64,000 nt of DNA from Prosapia bicincta (lineage: Eukaryota > Arthropoda > Insecta > Hemiptera > Cercopidae): positions 2,817,501 through 2,881,500 of the forward strand of contig JBAIZL010000376.1 in NCBI GenBank assembly GCA_036971475.1, in the 5' to 3' direction. Numbering within the stretch: the first letter of the stretch is position 1; each line of letters begins with the position of its first letter. Below are positions 49,201 through 60,235 of the stretch, piece by piece. A program made the translations under genes and the position numbers. A model generated the notes under the pieces. The model did not search any database. It was not told the DNA's origin and saw only the letters and a program-made list of their open reading frames with translations.

Positions 49201-52200
49201 GATATTACGCCTCTTCACACTAACTAAAACTTGACAGCATAGCAAGGTAGTAGAGCTAACATGAGGTTCAAAGGAAGCTTTTAGTAAAGTGTAGGGGGTT
49301 TGATATTACGCCTCTTCACACTAACTAAAACTTGACAGCATAGCAAGGTAGTAGAGCTAACAAGAGGTTCAAAGGTAGCTTTTAGTAAAGTGTAGGGGGT
49401 TTGATATTTTTCCTCCTCACACTAACTAAAACTTGACAGCATAGCGAGGTAGTAGAGCTAACATGTGGTTCAAAGGAAGCTTTTAGTAAAGTGTAGGGGG
49501 TTTGATATTACGCCTCTTCACACTAACTAAAACTTGACAGCATAGCAAGGTAGTAGAGCTAACATGAGGTTCAAAGGAAGCTTTTAGTAAAGTGTAGGGG
49601 GTTTGATATTTTTCCTCCTCACACTAACTAAAACTTGACAGCATAGCAAGGTAGTAGAGCTAACATGAGGTTCAAAGGTAGCTTTTAGTAAAGTGTAGGG
49701 GGTTTGATATTTTTCCTCCTCACACTAACTAAAACTTGACAGCATAGCAAGGTAGTAGAGCTAACATGAGGTTCAAAGGTAGCTTTTAGTAAAGTGTAGG
49801 GGGTTTGATATTTATCCTCCTCACACTAACTAAAACGTGACAGCATAGCAAGGTAGTAGAGCTAACATGAGGTTCAAAGGTAGCTTTTAGTAAAGTGTAG
49901 GGGGTTTGATATTTTTCCTCCTCACACTAACTAAAATTGACAGCATAGCAAGGTAGTAGAGCTAACATGAGGTTCAAAGGTAGCTTTTAGTAAAGTGTAG
50001 GGGGTTTGATATTTTTCCTCCTCACACTAACTAAAATTGACAGCATAGCAAGGTAGTAGAGCTAACATGAGGTTCAAAGGTAGCTTTTAGTAAAGTGTAG
50101 GGGGTTTGATATTTTTCCTCCTCACACTAACTAAAACTTGACAGCATAGCGAGGTAGTAGAGCTAACATGAGGTTCAAAGGAAGCATTTAGTAAAGTGTA
50201 GGGGGTTTGATATTACGCCTCTTCACACTAACTAAAACTTGACAGCATAGCAAGGTAGTAGAGCTAACATGAGGTTCAAAGGAAGCTTTTAGTAAAGTGT
50301 AGGGGGTTTGATATTACGCCTCTTCACACTAATTAAAACTTGACAGCATAGCAAGGTAGTAGAGCTAACATGAGGTTCAAAGGAAGCTTTTAGTAAAGTG
50401 TAGGGGGTTTGATATTACGCCTCTTCACACTAACTAAAACTTGACAGCATAGCAAGGTAGTAAAGCTAACATGAGGTTCAAAGGAAGCTTTTAGTAAAGT
50501 GTAGGGGGTTTGATATTACGCCTCTTCACACTAACTAAAACTTGACAGCATAGCAAGGTAGTAGAGCTAACAAGAGGTTCAAAGGTAGCTTTTAGTAAAG
50601 TGTAGGGGTTTGATATTTTTCCTCCTCACACTAACTAAAACTTGACAGCATAGCGAGGTAGTAGAGCTAACATGAGGTTCAAAGGAAGCTTTTAGTAAAG
50701 TGTAGGGGGTTTGATATTACGCCTCTTCACACTAACTAAAACTTGACAGCATAGCAAGGTAGTAGAGCTAACATGAGGTTCAAAGGAAGCTTTTAGTAAA
50801 GTGTAGGGGGTTTGATATTTATCCTCCTCACACTAACTAAAACTTGACAGCATAGCAAGGTAGTAGAGCTAACATGAGGTTCAAAGGAAGCTTTTAGTAA
50901 AGTGTAGGAGGTTTGATATTATGCCTCTTCACACTAACTAAAACTTGACAGCATAGCAAGGTAGTAGAGCTAACATGAGGTTCAAAGGAAGCTTTTAGTA
51001 AAGTGTAGGGGGGTTTGATATTATGCCTCTTCACACTAACTAAAACTTGACAGCATAGCAAGGTAGTAGAGCTAACATGAGGTTCAAAGGAAGCTTTTAG
51101 TAAAGTGTAGGGGGTTTGATATTACGCCTCTTCACACTAACTAAAACTTGACATCATAGCAAGGTAGTAGAGCTGACAAGAGTTTCAAAGAAGCTTTTAG
51201 TAAAGTGTAGGGGGTTTGATATTACGCCTCTTCACACTAACTAAAACTTGACAGCATAGCAAGGTAGTAGAGCTAACATGAGGTTCAAAGGAAGCTTTTA
51301 GTAAAGTGTAGGGGGTTTGATATTACGCCTCTTCACACTAACTAAAACTTGACAGCATAGCAAGGTAGTAGAGCTAACAAGAGGTTCAAAGGTAGCTTTT
51401 AGTAAAGTGTAGGGGGTTTGATATTTTTCCTCCTCACACTAACTAAAACTTGACAGCATAGCGAGGTAGTAGAGCTAACATGAGGTTCAAAGGAAGCTTT
51501 TAGTAAAGTGTAGGGGGTTTGATATTACGCCTCTTCACACTAACTAAAACTTGACAGCATAGCAAGGTAGTAGAGCTAACATGAGGTTCAAAGGAAGCTT
51601 TTAGTAAAGTGTAGGGGGTTTGATATTTATCCTCCTCACACTAACTAAAACTTGACAGCATAGCAAGGTAGTAGAGCTAACATGAGGTTCAAAGGAAGCT
51701 TTTAGTAAAGTGTAGGAGGTTTGATATTATGCCTCTTCACACTAACTAAAACTTGACAGCATAGCAAAGTAGTAGAGCTAACATGAGGTTCAAAGGAAGC
51801 TTTTAGTAAAGTGTAGGGGGGTTTGATATTATGCCTCTTCACACTAACTAAAACTTGACAGCATAGCAAGGTAGTAGAGCTAACATGAGGTTCAAAGGAA
51901 GCTTTTAGTAAAGTGTAGGGGGTTTGATATTACGCCTCTTCACACTAACTAAAACTTGACATCATAGCAAGGTAGTAGAGCTGACAAGAGTTTCAAAGAA
52001 GCTTTTAGTAAAGTGTAGGGGGTTTGATATTATGCCTCTTCACACTAACTAAAACTTGACAGCATAGCAAGGTAGTAGAGCTAACAAGAGGTTCAAAGGA
52101 AGCTTTTAGTAAAGTGTAGGGGGTTTGATATTATGCCTCTTCACACTAACTAAAACTTGGCAGCATAGCAAGGTAGTAGAGCTAACAAGAGGTTCAAAGG

Positions 52201-52345
52201 AAGCTTTTAGTAAAGTGTAGGGGGTTTGATATTTTTCCTCCTCACACTAACTAAAACTTGACAGCATAGCGAGGTAGTAGAGCTAACATGAGGTTCAAAG
52301 GAAGCTTTTAGTAAAGTGTAGGGGGTTTGATATTTTGCCTCTTCA
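43241..52345 (+). repeat. 101-bp satellite, segment 3 (forward)
   Basis: About 90 monomers. Higher-order copies are visible: a ~2.72-kb block (about 27 monomers) repeats, with CATGGTAG at 44,806 and 47,527 and GGTAGTGGAG at 46,421 and 49,145. An eight-monomer, 808-bp block repeats near the end, with ACATCATAGC at 51,151 and 51,959. Short deletions in some monomers (AAATTGACAG) and one-base length changes in the G run explain the deviations from 101. No long open frame. Confidence 0.95.
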
Positions 52346-53249
52346 TGTTACACATTTCGATGTTAAATGTAAGGACTTTGTTTTTTATAGCACAACCAGG
52401 CTTAATAAGGGCAACTAACTAGAGGCTGAAACGTTGCGTTATTAAAATAATTATCTGAATCAATTATCAACAGTTTTTTTCATTTATTTAATACTTATTT
52501 CGAGTACACAAATAAACATCTACTATTTTGGTTTTTTAAAGAGATATACGTCATGTTACAAAAGAACTAATGAATCAATTTCTTCTGGCACAAAAATCAT
52601 CTTCTTCAGAAGTTTTTACACTGATGTGTGTCTAAAAGTGATTTGAATCGATTGAGTTGAACAGAAATCAACACTGAGTAGACTGTAAAATTGAGTTTCT
52701 TAATGTTATGATCTGCGGGGGGGGGGAATACTTTTCCAACAGACGTGTCACAAGACTTGACAAAACATTCCTAGCGCTCCAAGCACAATCAGTGCAACAG
52801 CAATAACTCCCTCCAATCTGTGATAGCAACGATATGTTTAGCGCATCAACGACCTTGAGATTGCCAGTTAACGCACAGAGGTTTGTTTGGATTTCGTCGT
52901 TCGAGGTAGATCACCTTGGAACCAGCTGATATAACGGAGGTACGATTACATGAACGCTGCCAGGCTCCTCGACGTTTACCTTCTGCATAACTCAGGGGAC
53001 GAGTTCATTTTGAAACCAAACAGGAGGGGGCATCGCGTAACAATTCACAGAATCTATAACTATTTACAATTACTATAATCTATTCATTTACGATTAAACG
53101 GTTTTGGAAAATGTATCTCAAAATTAATTGCTTCACTAAATTATGAAAATTCTTGTAATTTGCCTTTCTGGTTGATTTTTTTATTGTTCTACTTCACGTA
53201 CGCTTGCACACGCACGCGCGCAAACACGAGTTACTATGCTATGAAATAT
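52346..53249. other. Right flank of the satellite, with a decayed hammerhead-like end
   Basis: At about 52,409-52,450 TTAATAA faces TTATTAA around a GGCTGAAACGTTGC sequence, the GAA plus ACGT arrangement seen in the foldback family, but without a readable box. A G homopolymer lies near 52,718-52,727. The rest is unassigned. Confidence 0.35.
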
Positions 53250-53590
53250 ATTAATAGTAGACTATTTATTAATTTAAATGATGCATTATTTATTTCGCGC
53301 CCGATTGCAGCTCGACAACGATCTGACCATTTAGTGGTAGATAAATACTTATTTAGATTTAACCTTTCGAATTCTCCAATCTTTGCACTATGTGAAAATG
53401 AAAATGAAAACTTAAAGCACATTTTGTTCGCCTGCACGTAACCCACACCAATGAGAGACTTCCTCTCTCCATGAATTGACTACATGGAGAGATATTCTCA
53501 TGAACAGGAACCACTGGAGGCTGGCGAGGATCATATATCATGGACTGTTGAGGCTGGATGCCTTTGCGAAGACGTAAGAAGTAAGTAAAT
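53250..53590 (+). pseudogene. Non-LTR retrotransposon ORF2 C-terminus, relic
   Basis: Frame 1 reads DHLVVDKYLFRFNLSNSPIF, then ALCENENENLKHILFACT and stops. The order YLxRF-x-SPxxxxC...HILFxC is the conserved cysteine-histidine region after RT in I- and Jockey-type elements. After a frameshift, a second frame continues HELTTWRDILMNRNHWRL to a TAA at 53,575-53,577, followed at once by an AAGTAAGTAA tail. One expected cysteine (before ALC) is replaced, and the frameshift makes it dead. The 5' part is missing. Confidence 0.7.
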
Positions 53591-53884
53591 GAAGCATTAT
53601 TGGAAGACTGAGGATTTTCAAGAAGTTCAAAGATGTTGGTAAATAGAATTTGACAAGACTAACAATTGCAAGGATTCGTATGGTTGCACATGAAACGGAG
53701 AAAAATAAGGGGTAGTCTGGACAGAAAAGCCTTCATTAAAGTACTATACTAGCGTATATAGGATTCGATTTCACGAGGTCCCCTTAAATCCTCAAAACTC
53801 TACTCTTCTACAAAAAGTTCTTCTTGAAAAAAACATCATTTCACTTTTGATTTGTAGGAAACAATAACAATCTGGACCAACTGT
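53591..53884. other. Unassigned DNA
   Basis: Short stretch between the non-LTR relic and the foldback. AACTGTGGTGTAAATAA at its end resembles the approach to the 13.2-kb foldback. Confidence 0.35.
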
Positions 53885-54135
53885 GGTGTAAATAAATAAA
53901 ACCTCTTAACAACAAAAACGTTTCACTCAAAACCCTTTGCACATATCGATTGAAAAGCAATCGTCTTCAGAGGAAATTATTATACCACCTATTGTTATAC
54001 TACAAATAGTTACCTACCACTTATTGTAGCTATTCTTGTAATAATTTCCTCTGAAGATGATGCTATGCAATCGAAATGTACATAAGGATTTAAATAAAAA
54101 GTTTTTGTGGTTAAGATGTTTTATTTATTTTAGGA
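53885..54135. mobile_element. Foldback element, ATGTACAT family
   Basis: Arms 53,885-53,988 and 54,038-54,135. The right arm has a well-formed hammerhead-like motif. The left arm (minus strand) keeps box CTGAAGA and a five-pair stem II, but GAA is mutated to GAT and helix III is lost. The outer ends match the foldbacks at 13.2 and 33.5 kb. Confidence 0.75.
54047..54088 (+). ncRNA. Hammerhead-like motif, right arm
   Basis: Helix I TCCT (54,047-54,050) pairs with AGGA (54,085-54,088). Box CTGAAGA at 54,051-54,057, one extra base, stem II GATGC with GCAATC (one bulged A), GAA at 54,073-54,075, self-complementary ATGTACAT at 54,076-54,083, and A at 54,084 in the cleavage position. Confidence 0.58.
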
Positions 54136-54725
54136 AACAGTTTTTTACCTATATACCTTTAGTAAATAATACTTAGTTCATCAGGTATAGTTCATCAGAT
54201 TCAGGTTTTTGAGAAAAAGTATTACAAATAGTTAAAAATAATTACTTTTCTATAATTTTAATAATTAATAAATAAATACTGAATGAATCCATAAAGTTCT
54301 TTACAACTTTGAAAAATTATATACATTTATTAAATGGAGTTGCAGAATCGGCAGAGGTGGTATTTTGGACAAAACAGTTCTTGTTTGACTCACTTAGTGC
54401 CACAGAACCAATTCCAAAAAGGATTTTGTAGCTTTGAAATTTGTTGATATGACTTACAGGCTATAAGAATCTCATTTAGGTTTCATGTTAATTAGTATTA
54501 TTATTAAAAATTCTACCTTAGATATTTAATTCTTTATAATTTTCGTTTGTATATTTTTAATAGTATTGATTCAAATGAATGATAAAAAATTAATAATTTT
54601 ATTTATTTCGGGAGAGTTACGGTTTTCCTCTATATAGCCTATGCCACGCCTACGAAGGATGGTAATGCACACTTACACGATTCCCAAAACAAATATTTCA
54701 GACAATGTTTTTATGAGACTAGTAA
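54136..54725. other. Unassigned AT-rich DNA
   Basis: Nothing recognised. Confidence 0.3.
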
Positions 54726-55090
54726 TTAAACAACTGATACAAACAAACATTTTTTAAGTAAATTTCTACTCCAGTCAAAAAAGAAAAATTTTATTTTAGT
54801 AACTTTTATAAAGCAACATAACCTATGCGTTAAAACAGCTGTTCTACCACATAACCTATAAAATAAAATCAACTGTTTTATGAAATCATATGTTATTACC
54901 TATTTAAAGCCAAATGAGGCGAAATAACGGTATTGCATATTTTGCCTCTTTTGTGCACAGTTTTTCACTCATACAAAACTAAAATAATTCATTAAATTTA
55001 ATGAATTAATATTTCCAAAAATGGTACTAACGTCAAGTGTAATCCATTACAAGTTTTATAAAATGTATATGAACTCGAGTTTAGGCCTAC
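54726..55090 (+). mobile_element. Interspersed repeat family A, copy f
   Basis: Family landmarks are present, including the paired CAGCTG-like boxes; the second is mutated to CAACTG. The 3' end runs into TTTAGGCCTACTG rather than the usual TTGAAAATTTG. Confidence 0.7.
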
Positions 55091-56390
55091 TGTTTTAATT
55101 CTTTGGTTAGATGTAACAACCCGATTGATTAAAATAAGCATAATTGTAATATGATGTTATAGTAAAATAAATTGCAGAGTTTCTGGAGATATATTTGGAT
55201 AATTGTTTAATGGGAATATGAAACTAAAGTTTGTTCGGTTAAATGAAGCTGGTTATTAAATTAAACTCTAGTGAAGTTTATTTACAACAATTAATATTAA
55301 TACACAACTTTATTTTTAATATATTACTGTTAGTATAGCCAACACCTTGATTTATGTTTGCAATCAAAGAATCATAAAACCAAACTAAAATCCATTTTAG
55401 ATACACATTATTTATATAATATATTATAGCTACATTTTATTAGCCTTTTTTGAAATCCTTCTACGTCCACCCAAGGGCAACCCCAGTTTGAGAACCCTTA
55501 GGAAATTTGTGTTTATAAAATTGAGGTTATGTTTGCATAACTATTACTAATGTAGGTTTTAAACACTATTTATGGTTTCCAACATTTATAACTTATTTCT
55601 TCTTTATAATGAATTGTTAAATAAGATGGGCAAACAACCGAATAAATAGGGTTTGATCCAGTAATTCATATTACCAAAATTGTGTTTTGAACTCCCAAAA
55701 TTTTACTTTTGCTCAAGTTTTGAGCTCGCCTTAAATACACGAACCACATCAATATGTGGTTACGAATACGAATATTTTTTGTTCCATTGGAAAAATGCCT
55801 CTTACTTACGTAGATATTTTATCTCACATTTTATTGATAATTTAAACTATACAAAGAAAAATGCAACTGAAGCGTAAGAGTTCGTCACATTGTTGTTTGT
55901 CCTAAGGCAGGTGTAACCTATTTATTTACTAAACCATATTCATGGTATAAAAGGGAGAAAGTATTATTATTAAAAAAAAAATCTTTTGTATAACCTAAAC
56001 ATACATATATATCCTTTTTATAATGTATATGATATACATGTATTTAGTGGCAACAAAAACTGTTAGCATTAAAAGTAGAACAGTATTTATTTCATAATGA
56101 GAAGTTAGGCTCTGGAATGAAACCAGTTGCGGCTGTTTATAGAAAGTTAATTTACAAGATTGCACCACTCGAATTTCTTATCAAGGTATACTAAAACCAC
56201 TTTCTAGAAGAATCCGAATGGGACCGAGTTTAGGTTATGTTGGAATACTATTAATACCTAATGAAATTGCATTTTCAGTAGAATGTTATATGTGAAGAAG
56301 AGGGGAGGGGAGGGGAGATCTACAGGTGTGTTGGCTAACAGCCAGCTAGGCGCATGTGTAGTGTGTAAAATCATGGAAAACAATCAGTCT
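55091..56390. other. Unassigned AT-rich DNA
   Basis: No gene recognised. A purine-rich GGGGAGGGGAGGGG run lies near 56,300. Confidence 0.3.
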
Positions 56391-56490
56391 TAACAAGTTA
56401 ATTTGTGCCTACTGTACACACTATAAGACTTAAATACGTATGTTGAAAGACATAAAAAGATAAAAAAGTAAATTACCTCACAGTTGGTCT
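56391..56490 (+). repeat. Dispersed 100-bp repeat, copy 1
   Basis: Matches 59,936-60,033 with few differences (TTAATTTGTGCCTACTG, GTATGTTGAAAGACAT, AATTACCTCACAGTTGGTC). In the second copy this block lies inside repeat family A copy g and continues into a tRNA-like sequence. Confidence 0.8.
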
Positions 56491-57720
56491 TAAATAACTT
56501 GTTAAAGGTAAACAATAACCAATAAAAATATCTTTCATAACATGCTAAAAGTAAACAATAATCAATAAAAATATTTTTCCTGTTCAAATATCTTTCCTAA
56601 TAATAATCCATTAAAAAATGTGTCAAAAATTTTAAAACATTTTAATGATTAAAGTAATTTTATTTTCATGCCTTCCTTACCAAATGAGGACACATTTCAT
56701 ATATAGAGTTAGTCGTTTATATTTTCAAGTAATGGTGTTTATAAATAAATTCGTGCTAAATGTTGGCTACACACACATGAGAGATACCTGACTACTATTA
56801 GTGTTTACCTAACAGACTATTAAATATTTTTGGAATGTGTTTTTTCTGTTATGTGCATTAGGCTATATCACAGTCTTACTATAAAATCCTTTAGTTAATA
56901 CTCGTTAATAGAAGAAAAAAGAAATATACAATAAATAAAACGCATAAACATCCGGCAGAAAACTTTAATTGGCACAAGAAAATAATTCCGCGATAGATTT
57001 TATATCCTACCACCGATAACAGCCTACTATTTTAAAACTTTGTTTGTTGACGGGTCTCAAAATTCAATTATTTCTCAAAATCATTTGAAAAAATTTTAGG
57101 AAAATAATTTGAAGTAATCGAAGGATGGAAAAATAACAAATATACTAATGAATTCAGAAGCAAAAATACTGGTTACTAATATATGTAATTATTTTAGAAA
57201 CCTATGAATAGGCTTGTTTGTTTCATAAAAATATGTATCTTTTGATTTTCTCGTTCAAGTATTGGCAAAGCTTCAATTTTTAAAAGTTTTGTTCTTTTAA
57301 TTTTATTATAATGTAGCCGTTAATACCATTTTATACTAGAATTGTATAATTTAATTTTCAAATGCCAAACTGATGTTTAATTTTAATAGGATAAAAATTT
57401 TGTTTAAAACTGACCGATATATTTCTAGAAAACATATCACAGGTTAACCGCAAACTAAATAAGTTTACAAGACCATTAGAGTTTTGTACAAGATATTTTA
57501 AAAAGCTAATGAAATTTCGTTTGTGTTTTGACTTACAACAAAGATTTATTTTAGTAAAACTATTTATTAATATTAAAACGATTTATAAAAGTTTAATTAA
57601 TTATTATCACCTTATTCAACACTTATCTTAACTATTACCTTGAAACAGTTTTCTTATTTGAGTGGCCTAAATAAACCCAGTTTAATTGAGTTAACGCTAT
57701 TGTAAATGAAAATAAAACAA
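56491..57720. other. Unassigned AT-rich DNA
   Basis: Short imperfect tandem repeats of AACAATAA and ATCAATAAAAATAT near 56,505-56,580. Nothing else recognised. Confidence 0.3.
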
Positions 57721-57725
57721 GGCTT

Positions 57726-57910
57726 ACCTTATTCAGAATCAGAACTTAAAATCCACACGAAACACAACACAAATATAAAACATGCGTAAATATTTAAAAA
57801 GGATTTCCTCGTATTTCAACACGTCAACATAACCTCAAATGTAAACTTCACATAACGCGAGCTCTTGGCATACTGACAGTGAGCTGAATTGTTGCTGTTG
57901 CGTCGTTGAT
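57726..57910 (-). promoter_or_regulatory. Possible promoter and first non-coding exon
   Basis: On the minus strand a less AT-rich stretch with GACGTGGATGCG-type sequence and a TCAGT initiator-like motif runs toward AAG|GTAAGCC, a strong splice-donor match, at 57,730-57,721. It could be the 5' end of a host gene running left. There is no coding exon or acceptor I can tie to it, so this is a weak call. Confidence 0.2.
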
Positions 57911-58461
57911 TAGAGTTGATTGTAGTGGCTGTGACGTGGATGCGAAGAAGAATATGCAATGAGGATATATTTTTTTTAATTAATAGACTATTTGATTAGT
58001 AGGCAAATTTAGGAATTTACTAACATATGAAACTGGCTGTTAAAAGTAAGTTTACATTCTTTATTATAATTGAGTTACAAGAATAATTTGAGATTTATTT
58101 TAGCTTATACTATTTCACTTCTAAATAAACTTTAATTAAGTTGCAAGAATAATTTTAGATTTATTTTAGCTTATACTACTTCACTTTTAAATAAACTAAA
58201 AGCTCTTTTGTTGTATTTAAACATCACATTTTGTTAAAACAGTGAGTTTAAACTTTTCTCAAATACATTTTTCAAATTACTACGTTTAAAGAAATACTGG
58301 CGTAGATTATTAATTGTCAATATTTATAACTTTTTGAATGTTGGAGATCTAAAAAAGCTGTTGATTGATAATTAAAAAATATCTTTAAATTAAAAATGTA
58401 TGAAAATACAATCAAAATTAAAACACACATTTTTGTACCATGTAGAATAAACTTTATATTT

Positions 58462-58465
<4 letters not shown>
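57911..58465. other. AT-rich DNA with a two-copy ~65-bp tandem
   Basis: 58,062-58,200 contains two copies of a unit with CAAGAATAATTT, ATTTATTTTAGCTTATAC and AAATAAACT. The rest is unassigned. Confidence 0.55.

Positions 58466-58540
<75 letters not shown>
58466..58540. repeat. (TA)n microsatellite
   Basis: About 37 TA units with no recognised element directly attached. Confidence 0.95.
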
Positions 58541-58545
<5 letters not shown>

Positions 58546-59705
58546 GCATATATTATTATATACCTATTTTTATCAAATGTATCAAGTAGGTAGTATACTT
58601 CTCTAAGACTTCTACAGGGAGTTGGGATACTTCAAGAAAGGAACCATACTCACGCGGGTCATAATTTCATTACAGCTTCTAGTCTTGTTACCTTCTCCAT
58701 ACACCTGTAAAGATTTTGGTTTTGGAAAATGTATGAATTCCAACACGTATTCTAATATACGATTCAATTTACTTAGATTATTCACAAAACCAAATTTATA
58801 ATGTTGGGCCAACATATTTTCATTTGCATCACAATATTAACAATGCTCGTCACTTGTTTACAGTTAAATTTTAAAAAAATTGGTGGTTTGGTACTGCTGA
58901 AAAATTTTGTTTGTATATTATTCGAAACTTTATCTGAAATAATAATAAAATAAAACATTCTTGCAGTTACAAATTTGACCTAGTTATTCAAATTTAGTGG
59001 GCGCAGAAACCCACACCCACATACCAATTTAACCAATTTAGGAGTTTAGTCTAGAAAGTCTATTTGTCCTTGACATTTGACCTTTTGGTCCAAAGCTAAA
59101 TTTAAACGATGGCTTAAAAACTTATTTGTAATAACAGTTTATTATTATTATTTACATTGTCAATTTGGATCAATGTATTCAAAAATTGTTTTACAGGTTT
59201 TGTCTCGTTAAGTTTAAAGCGTCATTAGGCTTCCGCCCTTTCTGCTATTGACGAGCGTACTGTATTATGAGCAAATAGTGTAGTTTATCTGAGATGAGTC
59301 CACTTGTAAATACTTATCGAGAATCTATTTCCGTTTAAGATTTTCTCTGCTTTGAGCTTTTAGATCTATATAGTTCATCATTTACCTGAAGCATTTCAGT
59401 TGTGTAGCTGAATTTTTTTCTAATTATAAATTTGTTCGTTAAATTTGTCAAGAAAATCAACTATTTTTCCGTATGTTGGTCGATGAAGGCTTCGAAAATT
59501 ATAATATAGTACTTGACTATATTTTATTTTTGTTTAATATTGCTTAGCTACAGAGTAAAAACGGCACAAAATATGCAGTTGCAATCTGAATCCAATGTTT
59601 CTGATTTACCAATCGTATAGTTATTTTATTATAGATAGAAACACAAGTTGTATACAAAAGGGGAAACTGCGTGATATTGAGACAGCGAGAGTTATAAACT
59701 CATTA
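58541..59705. other. Unassigned AT-rich DNA
   Basis: No gene recognised. Confidence 0.3.
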
Positions 59706-60235
59706 ATAACAAGTAATATAAAAATATATAAAGTCAATTCCTACTGAAGTTAACAAAAACAAAAACTTATTTTAGTTACCCTAGAGCACTATTTATGAAA
59801 TTGTGTGGTAACCATGGCAACAGTTCAAGGTTATACAAAGGAGGTTTCGACCACAGCCCAATGGGGGGGGGGGGAAAGAATTCATACACATCTTTGAAAA
59901 TTATATTTCTAGGTATTGGAAAGTTAATTGAAAATTAACAAGTTAATTTGTGCCTACTGAACATACTATATGATTTGCACGTATGTTGAAAGACATAAAA
60001 AGATAAAAAAAAGTAAATTACCTCACAGTTGGTCTGTCAAATACTTTGAACGAGAAGATTATCAGTTCGAATCCGGCTGGAATCCGTAAATTTTATAATT
60101 TTATTGTTGAATTATTGTTTGAAAAACCGTATTAACATCAATTGTCATCCATTATAGGTTGAAAGAAAAAAATGTATTGAACTTGATTGTATGATTAAAA
60201 AAGCGTTTTATTAACGATTGAAAATTTGTACAAGA
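59706..60235 (+). mobile_element. Interspersed repeat family A, long copy g
   Basis: It begins AACAAGTAATATAAA and ends TTGAAAATTTGTACAAG like other copies. Its middle differs: a CCTAGAGCACTATTTAT segment with the palindromic motif GTAACCATGGCAAC (59,808-59,821), then the dispersed 100-bp repeat, then a tRNA-like stretch. Copy h shares the first of these. It looks like a composite or a longer subfamily. Confidence 0.65.
60018..60083 (+). pseudogene. tRNA-like stretch inside repeat copy g
   Basis: CACAGTTGGTC resembles an A-box region, and ATCAGTTCGAATCCGGCTGG resembles a T-arm with B box, spaced about as in a tRNA. The stems do not close into a full cloverleaf. It may mark a tRNA-derived SINE component. 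Confidence 0.35.

Noticed and set aside
39373..52345. CRISPR-like array
   Set aside because: Monomers are contiguous with no unique spacers, 101 bp long, and in a eukaryotic context. The same reasoning excludes the 63-bp and 100-bp arrays.
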